From the NCBI GenBank assembly GCA_028718565.1, contig JAQULO010000014.1, positions 1 to 35,888 of the forward strand: DNA of 35,888 nucleotides, in the 5' to 3' direction. Below the pieces are notes generated by a model. That model did not search any database. It saw nothing but the letters and a program-made list of their open reading frames with translations, and was not told the DNA's origin. The first letter of the stretch is position 1; the number at the start of each line of letters is the position of its first letter. Both the position numbers and the translations under genes were made by a program. Shown one piece after another: positions 8,181-16,665 of this stretch. This stretch comes from Syntrophales bacterium. Lineage in GTDB: Bacteria; Desulfobacterota; Syntrophia; Syntrophales; UBA2210.

Positions 8181-9604
8181 AAGAAAAATCAATCTTGATA
8201 GTTGACGACGAACTATCCATGAGAATGGCGCTTTCCGAATCGCTCATGAGTTGCGGATATGACGTCGAGACTGCAAGTAATGGTGAAGAGGCCTTGAGAA
8301 AGTTTGAGCAGGATACCTTTCGTGTCGTTATAACGGACATGAGAATGCCGAAGGTGGGAGGGATGGACGTGCTCCGGGGAATAAAAGAAAAGTCCCCCGA
8401 CACGGCGGTGATCGTCATAACCGCTTATGGTACGGTCAACACGGCGGTTGAGGCGATGAAAAAAGGGGCTTCGGATTTCATTATGAAGCCCTTCTCTCTG
8501 GACCATTTGGAGATGGTGGTAAAAGGTGTTGTTGCTCGGGATACCGGCCGTGAGGGCACAGGGATGCGGAGCAAAGAAGGATGTGGTGCGTCCTGTAAAA
8601 AGGAGATTGTTACAGAGGATAAAAGAATGAGGGCACTGCTGAAGGTGATGGGAACGATAGCGAAGAGCAAGTCCAGTGTTCTGATACAGGGAGAAAGCGG
8701 TACGGGAAAGGAGTTGCTGGCGCGCTACATACACAGGCATAGCGATAGGGCGACGATGCCGTTCATAGCGGTCAATTGTGCGGCTATTCCCGGCAACCTT
8801 CTTGAGAGCGAGATGTTTGGATATGAGAAGGGAGCGTTTAGCGGTGCGTCTCAGAAGAAACCGGGCAAATTTGAACTGGCCGATGGGGGAACTCTCCTAT
8901 TGGACGAGATAAGTGAAATGGACTTCCACCTTCAGGCGAAGCTTTTGAGAATCATTCAGGAGTCCGAGGTTGATAGATTGGGGGGGAAGAGCCCCGTGTC
9001 GGTGGATGTCAGGATCATTGCCACGACGAATACGAATCTGAAAGACCGTGTTGCTGAGAAAAAATTTCGTGACGATCTCTACTACAGGCTGAATGTCATC
9101 CCCGTCACGGTTCCTTCCCTCAGGGAGAGGAGAGGGGACATCACCCTCCTTGCCAAGGTCTTCCTCGAAAAATACTGTAGGCTCAACGGTGTAGACAAAG
9201 CCACCTTGTCGGACGAGGTTATCAACATATTGGAGCAGCACATATGGCCCGGTAACGTACGGGAACTGGAAAACATTATTGAGAGATCGGTCTTGTTGTC
9301 GGGAGGCTGTAGCATCGGTCCGGAGCATCTCTATCTGGAAGGTGAACATGGCGATGCCGGGAAGGAAAATGCAAAGCAGGCCGCATTGTGCCTGCCGATC
9401 TTGACCTCCCGAGAGGAGATCGCTTTGAAGGATATGACGCTAAGGGAAGTGGAAGAAAAACTCATATATGAAACGCTGGAGCGGGTAGGAGGAAACAGAA
9501 CGGAGGCATCAAAGATCCTGGGTGTCAGTGTGCGAACAATCCGCAATAAACTCAATGAATATAAAAGCGCTGGGAAGCAGGGACAAGAAAGCGTGGTGGT
9601 ATAG
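8177..9604 (+). CDS. NtrC-family sigma-54-dependent response regulator (FlrC/FleR-like)
   Basis: Receiver ILIVDDE...ITDMRMP; GESGTGKE; GAFSGA (variant of GAFTGA); Fis HTH; ATGA overlap with the kinase stop supports the 8177 start rather than 8138. Confidence 0.92.
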   Translation: MKEKSILIVDDELSMRMALSESLMSCGYDVETASNGEEALRKFEQDTFRVVITDMRMPKVGGMDVLRGIKEKSPDTAVIVITAYGTVNTAVEAMKKGASDFIMKPFSLDHLEMVVKGVVARDTGREGTGMRSKEGCGASCKKEIVTEDKRMRALLKVMGTIAKSKSSVLIQGESGTGKELLARYIHRHSDRATMPFIAVNCAAIPGNLLESEMFGYEKGAFSGASQKKPGKFELADGGTLLLDEISEMDFHLQAKLLRIIQESEVDRLGGKSPVSVDVRIIATTNTNLKDRVAEKKFRDDLYYRLNVIPVTVPSLRERRGDITLLAKVFLEKYCRLNGVDKATLSDEVINILEQHIWPGNVRELENIIERSVLLSGGCSIGPEHLYLEGEHGDAGKENAKQAALCLPILTSREEIALKDMTLREVEEKLIYETLERVGGNRTEASKILGVSVRTIRNKLNEYKSAGKQGQESVVV

Positions 9605-9612
9605 TTGTTGCT
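9597..9612 (+). promoter_or_regulatory. Sigma-54 -24/-12 promoter TGGTATAGTTGTTGCT
   Basis: Exact GG-N10-GC spacing and TTGCT; overlaps the 3' end of the upstream regulator; 30 bp before the flgB ATG. Confidence 0.82.
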
Positions 9613-9642
9613 TGATTGATGGCAGGAAAAGGGGGGTAGAAG

Positions 9643-10017
9643 ATGGATGCGTTGTTTGGAAAGACCATAGATGTGTTGGCCGCCATGCTTGATTTTCGTT
9701 CGGAAAGACACAAGATCATATCCTCCAATATTGCCAACCTGGATACTCCGGACTACCTCCCGAGAGATCTGAGGTTCAGGGAGGCGCTACAGGGAGTTGT
9801 AGATAATGGAGGGGGAGCACCCATGTCCGTAACCGATGAGCGACACCTGTCCGAACGTTCTGCGGGGGAGGGTGAGGTGACTGTGTCGGGCGACAAGGTG
9901 GACATAGACGATCAGATGGCGAAGATGGCGGAAAATCAACTCATGTATAATTTCGCGGTGGATCTGATGGCGCGAAAGTTCCGGGGTTTGAATGCTGTTT
10001 TGAGGGAGGCGAAATGA
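9643..10017 (+). CDS. flgB: Flagellar basal-body rod protein FlgB
   Basis: SSNIANLDTPDYLPRDLRF; order flgB-flgC-fliE. Confidence 0.95.
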   Translation: MDALFGKTIDVLAAMLDFRSERHKIISSNIANLDTPDYLPRDLRFREALQGVVDNGGGAPMSVTDERHLSERSAGEGEVTVSGDKVDIDDQMAKMAENQLMYNFAVDLMARKFRGLNAVLREAK

Positions 10018-10018
10018 T

Positions 10019-10444
10019 ATGGAATTCATGACGGCCTTTAGGATTTGCGGGTCGGGGCTGGCCGCTCAGAGGGCGAAGATGGATGTTGTCGTATCGAATA
10101 TAGCCAACACGAACACAACCAAGACATCTGAAGGGGGACCGTACAAGAGGAAGGTGATGGTCCTTTCCTCCGCGCCTGTTGAGTCACAGTTTGACGATAA
10201 TCTGAACGATGCGCTGCGCATGGTGAAGGTGGAAGGAATCGTTGAAGACACGGGAGGGGTGAAGATGGTCTTTAATCCGGTACACCCGGATGCCAATGGC
10301 GACGGGTTTGTGGCCATGCCGGATATCAACACGGTTACCGAGATGGCGGATATGATCATGGTACACAGGGCCTATGAGGCGTGCGTTACCGCCTTTGATG
10401 CAACAAAGAGCATGGCTCTCAAGACATTGGAGATAGGAAAATAA
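10019..10444 (+). CDS. flgC: Flagellar basal-body rod protein FlgC
   Basis: VVSNIANTNTTKTSEGGPYKRK; C-terminal TEMADMIMVHRAYEACVTAFDATKSM. Confidence 0.96.
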   Translation: MEFMTAFRICGSGLAAQRAKMDVVVSNIANTNTTKTSEGGPYKRKVMVLSSAPVESQFDDNLNDALRMVKVEGIVEDTGGVKMVFNPVHPDANGDGFVAMPDINTVTEMADMIMVHRAYEACVTAFDATKSMALKTLEIGK

Positions 10445-10483
10445 CCGGGGACGGCTGCAATCTTGTGAGGAGGGCTTTTGATC

Positions 10484-10786
10484 ATGAGTACTCTATCGGT
10501 TGGGAATGATCTGACATACGGTATTGCCGATATCCAAAAGAAAGGCGGTTCTGTTACAAAGGGTACGGAATCGTTCGGGGAAATGTTGAAGGAATCGGTT
10601 CAGGAGATCAATAAGTTACAGACGGACGCGGATGTCGCCATCAGGAAGGTGGAGCTGGAGGGATCGGGGAGTATCCATGAGGCGATCATTGCGCTGGAAA
10701 AGGCGGATATCTCCTTTCGGGCGGTGATGCAGGTTCGAAACAAGATATTAGAGGCTTATCAAGAGGTTATGCGAATGCAGGTGTAG
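10484..10786 (+). CDS. fliE: Flagellar hook-basal body complex protein FliE
   Basis: Small protein SFGEMLKESVQEINKLQTDAD...FRAVMQVRNKILEAYQEVMRMQV; position after flgC. Confidence 0.94.
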   Translation: MSTLSVGNDLTYGIADIQKKGGSVTKGTESFGEMLKESVQEINKLQTDADVAIRKVELEGSGSIHEAIIALEKADISFRAVMQVRNKILEAYQEVMRMQV

Positions 10787-10854
10787 GGGGAAAACGCCTG
10801 CGTCAGAGGGCTTTTGTCTTTGTTGTATCTACCGTGAAAAGGTGAAAGGACGAT

Positions 10855-12414
10855 ATGGATTCGCTGCTTCAATCTTTTTCTCAACTATGGAAAGGGTTTG
10901 CATCGCTGCCGACATCGAGAAAGGCGTCGATCGTTGTTATAGCTGGCGCCGGGTTGGTATGTGTATGGATGCTTGTTTTCTTTGTGAATCAAGAAAGTTA
11001 CAGCGTGCTTTTTTCTAATCTTTCCACGGAAGATGCGGGAAAGATCGTCTCCGTGCTGGAAGGGGATGGGGTCTCATACAGGATCGCTCCCGCAGGGGAT
11101 TCCATATTGGTTCCCACGGAACGGGTCGCCGCGCTCAGGCTTAAACTGGCCTCCTCAGGGTTGCCGCAGGGGGGTGGCGTCGGGTTCGAGATATTTGACG
11201 ACAAGAATTTCGGCGCGACGGAGTTTGTTCAGCAACTCAACTATCAAAGGGCGCTCCAGGGAGAGTTGTCCCGTACCGTCAACAGCTTGGATGAGATTCA
11301 GAGCAGCAGGGTGCATATTGCCGTGCCTCAGAAATCCCTTTTCGTCAAGGATCAGGCCGAACCGACCGCTTCGGTTATTGTCAAGATGAAGCCGGGCAGA
11401 AAGTTGAAGGACTCTCAGGTTCAAGGGATCACCCATCTTGTGGCGAGCAGCATAGAAGGGCTGGATTCTAAGGATGTCATGGTTGTTGACAGTGGTGGCG
11501 ACATTTTGTCGCAGGTGGAGGAGAACTCGGGTGTGGCCGGGATGAGCGGGTCACAGGTCGAATACCGAAAAAACATGGAGAAAACTCTGGCAGACAGGGT
11601 CCAGTCCATGTTGGAACAAGTAGTGGGACGAGGGAAGGCCGCTGTCAGGGTATCGGCAGCGCTTGATTTTCAGGTCTCGGAAAAGACAGAGGAGTTGTAC
11701 GATGCCGAAGAACCGGTCATACGGAGTCTCAGGCGAAAGTCAGAAACCTCACATGCCCCTGCCCGGGGGGGAGAAAGTCCCGTAGCTGCAACCGGCCAGG
11801 GTGCACAGGACTATAAGCTCAATCACGATAAAACAGAAGAAACTATTAATTATGAGATAAACCGGGTTGTCAGCAAGACGGTGATGCCCGTAGGAGAAGT
11901 GGAAAGGTTGTCGGTAGCGGTGCTGGTAGATGGTTTGTACCCCAAAAACGATGCCGGTGTCGAAGAGTTCCAGCCGCGGTCAGAGGCTGAGCAAATGGTA
12001 TTTGAAGATATCGTCAAAAAAACAATAGGTTTTGATGAAAAACGGGGTGACCAGGTGGTGGTGACCAGCGTACCCTTCAAAAAGGTTGAGTCGGAAACCC
12101 AATTTGCTGAAGAGGGGTTTTTAAAATCGAATGCGCGGTCCCTCCTTCCGATTGTAAAATACTGTGTTCTGTTGGTCGGACTGGTGGTTGTGGTGTTTTT
12201 CATATTGCGTCCACTCATGAAGGCCCTCCTGGCAAGCGGAAGGGATCAGGGCGGAGGTGTGGCGCCGGGGGCATCTTCGGCGAACGCACGGATAGGTGAG
12301 ATATATCCCATGTTGAAAATTGGAGAGGGAGATTTTAGTGAGGCCCATGCCGCCCGGGAGCTGGCCAGTCAGGATGCACAAAAATTTGCGGAGTTGCTGA
12401 GAAACTGGCTGTAA
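10855..12414 (+). CDS. fliF: Flagellar MS-ring protein FliF
   Basis: YSVLFSNLSTEDAGKIVSVLE, FVQQLNYQRALQGELSRTV, C-terminal TM segment; upstream of fliG. Confidence 0.97.
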   Translation: MDSLLQSFSQLWKGFASLPTSRKASIVVIAGAGLVCVWMLVFFVNQESYSVLFSNLSTEDAGKIVSVLEGDGVSYRIAPAGDSILVPTERVAALRLKLASSGLPQGGGVGFEIFDDKNFGATEFVQQLNYQRALQGELSRTVNSLDEIQSSRVHIAVPQKSLFVKDQAEPTASVIVKMKPGRKLKDSQVQGITHLVASSIEGLDSKDVMVVDSGGDILSQVEENSGVAGMSGSQVEYRKNMEKTLADRVQSMLEQVVGRGKAAVRVSAALDFQVSEKTEELYDAEEPVIRSLRRKSETSHAPARGGESPVAATGQGAQDYKLNHDKTEETINYEINRVVSKTVMPVGEVERLSVAVLVDGLYPKNDAGVEEFQPRSEAEQMVFEDIVKKTIGFDEKRGDQVVVTSVPFKKVESETQFAEEGFLKSNARSLLPIVKYCVLLVGLVVVVFFILRPLMKALLASGRDQGGGVAPGASSANARIGEIYPMLKIGEGDFSEAHAARELASQDAQKFAELLRNWL

Positions 12415-12474
12415 ACACAGGGAAAGACGGAGCACTGCCAAAGTGATTGAGAAAAGATGATGTAAGGTTAAGGT

Positions 12475-13482
12475 ATGACAAACGAAGAAAAAGCGGCCAT
12501 CATGCTGATATCGCTGGACGAAGAACTGGCGGCGAATGTAATGCGGAATCTCAATCCATCGGAGATTCGGCGGATAGGAACCTCAATGAACCGGCTCGCC
12601 AGTGTATCCGATGAAAAGATAAACTTGGTTGCCAAGGAGTTCTATGCGCTTGCCCAGGGTAGTGGAAAGCGGATCGTATCGATTAAAGATAACTTTACGG
12701 CAAAGCTTATCACAAAGGCCTTGGGGGCGGAAAAGGCCAGGGATGTGCTGGGGGTAATGGAAAAAGACAATTTTTGTCCCTCCACCAACCCGATTGTAGA
12801 TAAATTGAGGGACGTGGATCCCCGGACTCTTCTCGAATTCACAAAGATGGAACATCCCCAGACGATGGCGCTGATACTGGCCCACCTGCGGCCCGAACAG
12901 GCTGCGGAGCTCCTGGAAAACCTTCCCCCCGACAGGCAGGGGGAAATCGTGAACAGGATTGCCACGCTTAAAAGTGTTCCCCATGGTTTCATAGACGAAA
13001 TGGCCAAGGCGCTCGAAGCGGAGCTTGTCCTTGGTAGTGCGAATGAAGACCAGTTTGGTGGGATCGGTATGATGGCGGAGATACTCAACAAGATGAGTGC
13101 CTCGAGTGAAAACGAGATCCTCAGTTCCTTGGAGAAGACCAATCCTGACCTGGTGTTGGAAATTCGAAGTCTGATGTTCACCTTTGATGATATCTTTAAT
13201 CTGGACGGCAAAAGTATGCGGGAAGTGGTGCAGGCGGTCGGAGGGGAGGATTGGGCGCGTGCCCTGAAGATAGTCGACAAGGATATGAGGGAGATTGTCT
13301 TTCAAGCCATGTCGAAGCGCGGAGCCGAGATGCTGAGAGAAGACCTGGAACTGATGCCTCCCATCAGATTGTCAGAGGTGGAAGAGAGCCAGAAGAAGAT
13401 CATAGATGTGGTCAAAAAACTTGAGGTTGAAGGGAAGGTGGTGATCAGCAGAGGGGGTGATCAGGAAGATGCGCTTGTCTAA
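12475..13482 (+). CDS. fliG: Flagellar motor switch protein FliG
   Basis: EHPQTMALILAHL motif and C-terminal torque domain MSKRGAEMLREDLELM. Confidence 0.97.
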   Translation: MTNEEKAAIMLISLDEELAANVMRNLNPSEIRRIGTSMNRLASVSDEKINLVAKEFYALAQGSGKRIVSIKDNFTAKLITKALGAEKARDVLGVMEKDNFCPSTNPIVDKLRDVDPRTLLEFTKMEHPQTMALILAHLRPEQAAELLENLPPDRQGEIVNRIATLKSVPHGFIDEMAKALEAELVLGSANEDQFGGIGMMAEILNKMSASSENEILSSLEKTNPDLVLEIRSLMFTFDDIFNLDGKSMREVVQAVGGEDWARALKIVDKDMREIVFQAMSKRGAEMLREDLELMPPIRLSEVEESQKKIIDVVKKLEVEGKVVISRGGDQEDALV

Positions 13483-14098
13483 CAAAATTATCAAGGCTCG
13501 GGAGATCGAGTTGAAAGATGCCGTAGTGGAGAATTCTGTTAAATTTGTCAGGTCTGATTTCGGAATCAAGAATTTTGAGGACCAGGCCAGGGTGCTCCGT
13601 CGTGTTGAAGAGATGGGGGAGCGGAATCCTGGTGCTGGCGCCTTGGAACGCGCAAAGGACGAAATCAACCGTGAGCGGATGAGGCTATCCTCCGCCCTGC
13701 AATCCGCCGAAAAAATGATCGAGGGAGTGCAACTGCTGAAAGAGGAGATTGTGCGGAATTCCGAGAAATGGATTATAGATCTTATCTTCGCCATTACGGA
13801 GAAGGTCATACACAAGGAGGCGACGACAAACAGGGATGTCGTGGCCGCTGTCTTGAGAGATGCCGTGGTTAGTGTGCGGAACCAGGAAAATATCAAGGTC
13901 CGGATGAGTCCCTTGGATTACCGGTACCTGAGGGAGGTAAATCCTCAATTTTTGAATCAACTACATGGTGCGGAAGCCATGTCTATCGAAGAGGACGATG
14001 AGATTATGCAAGGGGGGGTTGTGATAGAAACGCGCTGTGGTGGAGTAGATGCCCGGTTGGATCATCAGTTGAATAAATTGAAAGAGGAGATTGTCTGA
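13469..14098 (+). CDS. fliH: Flagellar assembly protein FliH
   Basis: Between fliG and fliI; FliH/HrpE-like C-terminus; ATG at 13469 overlaps the fliG end. Confidence 0.9.
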   Translation: MRLSNKIIKAREIELKDAVVENSVKFVRSDFGIKNFEDQARVLRRVEEMGERNPGAGALERAKDEINRERMRLSSALQSAEKMIEGVQLLKEEIVRNSEKWIIDLIFAITEKVIHKEATTNRDVVAAVLRDAVVSVRNQENIKVRMSPLDYRYLREVNPQFLNQLHGAEAMSIEEDDEIMQGGVVIETRCGGVDARLDHQLNKLKEEIV

Positions 14099-14104
14099 AA
14101 ATTA

Positions 14105-15421
14105 ATGCATCAGGTTGCCTTGGATAGATATAATAAGATCGTGAGAGAAGTGGATCCGATCCGGGCCTATGGGAAGGTAACCGAAGTGACAGGCCTTTTA
14201 GTGAAAGGGTATAACCCGGGAACATCGATAGGGGATATGTGCCGGATTTGTGCGGATGGCCAGAACAGGCGCATTGCCGCAGAGGTCATGGGATTCAGAG
14301 ACGGCGAGGTTCTTCTGATGCCGCTTGATGGTCTTGAGGGCGTCGGCCCGGGCTGTAAGATATTTTCCTCCGGGAAGAGGGCACAGGTAAAGGTTGGAGA
14401 TAGTCTCCTGGGAAGAGTCATCGATGGCCTCGGTAATCCTGTTGATGACAAGGGGACGATAGAGGCGAGGGAAGAATATCCCATTTATGCCGATTCCATC
14501 AACCCCCTTAAGAGGGGCAGGATACGGGAGAGTATGGACCTTGGAATCAGGGTTATCAACGGGCTACTCAGCTGTGGGAAGGGACAGAGGATGGGAGTGT
14601 TTGCGGGCTCCGGGGTTGGTAAGAGCTTTCTACTCGGAATGATTGCCAAGAATACCCAGGCGGACATTAATGTGATCGGTCTCATAGGGGAACGGGGGCG
14701 GGAGGTGCGTGAGTTTATAGAGACCAACCTCGGCGAGGAGGGGTTGGCAAAATCCGTACTAGTTGTGGCGACCTCCGACAGCCATCCCCTGATACGGCTT
14801 CGGGCCGCATATGTGGCGACATCCATATCTGAATATTTCAGGGACCAGGGGATGGATGTGCTCCTCATGGTCGATTCTCTGACGCGGTTTGCCATGGCGC
14901 AAAGAGAGGTCGGCCTGTTCATCGGAGAACCCCCGACCACGAAGGGCTATCCACCATCGGTTTTCAGTATGCTGCCGAGATTGGCGGAAAGGGCGGGAAA
15001 AATAGAAAACAGCGGAAGCATAACGGGCCTTTATACGGTTCTTGTTGAGGGGGACGATTTTAATGAACCGATTGCGGATGCCGCTCGATCTATTCTGGAC
15101 GGCCATATTTCTCTTTCCCGTGAGTTGGCCTCTCAAAACCATTACCCGGCAGTGGATATCCTGAACAGTATAAGCAGGGTGATGTTTGATATCGTTGATG
15201 TAAAGCACAAAAAAATGGCCAATGAGATCCTCAATGTTATGGCCACCTACAAAAGGGCCGAGGATCTTATCAACATAGGCGCGTATGTAAAAGGAAGCAA
15301 TCCTGGGATAGACAGGGCCATACGGATGGTTGATAGGGTCAATGCGTTTCTGACGCAAGGTGTCGATGAGAAGATCAGTTTTCGGCAGAGTAGGGAAGAA
15401 CTGCTGAGTCTTTTTAACTGA
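14105..15421 (+). CDS. fliI: Flagellum-specific ATPase FliI
   Basis: Walker A GVFAGSGVGKSFLLGMIA; GERGREVREF; MVDSLTRFAMAQREVGL. Confidence 0.98.
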   Translation: MHQVALDRYNKIVREVDPIRAYGKVTEVTGLLVKGYNPGTSIGDMCRICADGQNRRIAAEVMGFRDGEVLLMPLDGLEGVGPGCKIFSSGKRAQVKVGDSLLGRVIDGLGNPVDDKGTIEAREEYPIYADSINPLKRGRIRESMDLGIRVINGLLSCGKGQRMGVFAGSGVGKSFLLGMIAKNTQADINVIGLIGERGREVREFIETNLGEEGLAKSVLVVATSDSHPLIRLRAAYVATSISEYFRDQGMDVLLMVDSLTRFAMAQREVGLFIGEPPTTKGYPPSVFSMLPRLAERAGKIENSGSITGLYTVLVEGDDFNEPIADAARSILDGHISLSRELASQNHYPAVDILNSISRVMFDIVDVKHKKMANEILNVMATYKRAEDLINIGAYVKGSNPGIDRAIRMVDRVNAFLTQGVDEKISFRQSREELLSLFN

Positions 15422-15431
15422 GGTTATAGGC

Positions 15432-15866
15432 ATGTTTAAATTCAGACTCCAGCCTGTGTTGGATTATCGGGAAAATATCGAAGAAGACCGCCGGGTAAAA
15501 CTTTCGGAGATAAAGAGATCCCTTGACGCACAGTGGGAAAAGGTGAACGTAGTAAGAAAAAAAAGACAGGAGCTTGTGTCAAGGCTGGAAAATTCAGCAA
15601 ATATTATGCAGGCCTCCGATGTTTCGACTTGTCTCTCCTATATCAGTTCTCTTGCGGACAAAGAGGCGTGTAACATGCAGTCGGTTCGTGCTCTTGAGCA
15701 GAAGCTGATGGATGCACGAGCCGATCTTGTTGAAGCGACGAAACAATGCAAAGTATTGGAGGCGGTTAAAGAAAAGAGACTGAAGGAATACAGGATGCAT
15801 GTATCCGGGAGGGACCGCAAGGAAATGGATGAAGTTGGCATGGCTAAATCTTCCGTGAGAGTATGA
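15432..15866 (+). CDS. fliJ: Flagellar export chaperone FliJ
   Basis: Coiled-coil protein starting MFKFRLQPVLDYRENIEED, directly after fliI. Confidence 0.88.
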   Translation: MFKFRLQPVLDYRENIEEDRRVKLSEIKRSLDAQWEKVNVVRKKRQELVSRLENSANIMQASDVSTCLSYISSLADKEACNMQSVRALEQKLMDARADLVEATKQCKVLEAVKEKRLKEYRMHVSGRDRKEMDEVGMAKSSVRV

Positions 15867-16504
15867 AATTAAAAAGACTCATAGTGGTTTGCGAGGTTTT
15901 CATACTGGCTATCATGTTGGTTAAGGTCGCCGCTGTTGGAGGTGTGATAAGAGATACGGCGGCTGCGGGCAATAATGGCCCGGAAGTGGCGGCCGCGGCA
16001 TCCCCGTCGGCCCGGACCGATGATGGTTCCTCCGTTAAGGACATTTGTGAAGACACCCTGGTGCGTGAGAGGAAGCTTTTTACGTTGCTCAAGGAAAAAC
16101 AGAAGGAGCTCGACGCCAGAGAGGATCTTCTGAATACTGAAGATAAGAGGTTGCAAGCCGAAGGGAAACAGTTGCAGGAGCTCAAAGAGGAAGTGCTTGC
16201 AAAGATTACGGAATTGCGAGGAGTACGCGAAAATCTGACAACACTTCTTGCGGCGGTTGAGGAATTCGACAACAAAAAATATATGGATCTGGCCAAGGTG
16301 TATGAGTCGACCCCCGCAGCGCAGGCGGGTGCCATGCTGAATAAGATGGATACAAAAACGGCGGCTGCAATCATAATGAATATGAGGAGTAAAAAGGCAG
16401 GAGTTGTATGGGGGTATATAGATCCCCAAAAAGCCGTAGAGATCACGAAAGAGATAACCAATGTCGGCCTTGCCCGAAAGGACGGCGACGGTGGTACTCG
16501 ATAG
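15863..16504 (+). CDS. MotE-like/MgtE-N-domain protein associated with fliJ
   Basis: N-terminal TM, coiled coil, C-terminal LAKVYESTPAAQAGAMLNKMDTKTAAAIIMNMRSKKAG; ATGA overlap with fliJ. Confidence 0.8.
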   Translation: MKLKRLIVVCEVFILAIMLVKVAAVGGVIRDTAAAGNNGPEVAAAASPSARTDDGSSVKDICEDTLVRERKLFTLLKEKQKELDAREDLLNTEDKRLQAEGKQLQELKEEVLAKITELRGVRENLTTLLAAVEEFDNKKYMDLAKVYESTPAAQAGAMLNKMDTKTAAAIIMNMRSKKAGVVWGYIDPQKAVEITKEITNVGLARKDGDGGTR

Positions 16505-16610
16505 GAATTTTCTTTCATTTTTCGTTCCCCGGTAGGCAATATTTACCTGATTTTGTTGTCTTTCTGGCCATCGCATTTATAACTATTTAATATTATTTAG
16601 CCTTTACCGG

Positions 16611-16626
16611 TGGCATGCCTCTTGCT
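16611..16626 (+). promoter_or_regulatory. Sigma-54 -24/-12 promoter TGGCATGCCTCTTGCT
   Basis: Exact GG-N10-GC; overlaps the nominal ATG (16615) of the fliK ORF. Confidence 0.82.
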
Positions 16627-16665
16627 GATCCACCTCTGCGGGATTATGCAGTGCGAGGGGGTGTC

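Noticed and set aside
15863-16504. Calling the post-fliJ gene an Mg2+ transporter because of its MgtE-N-like tail
   Set aside because: No MgtE transmembrane or CBS domains; one TM plus coiled coil next to fliJ fits the MotE/FlbB-type flagellar family better.
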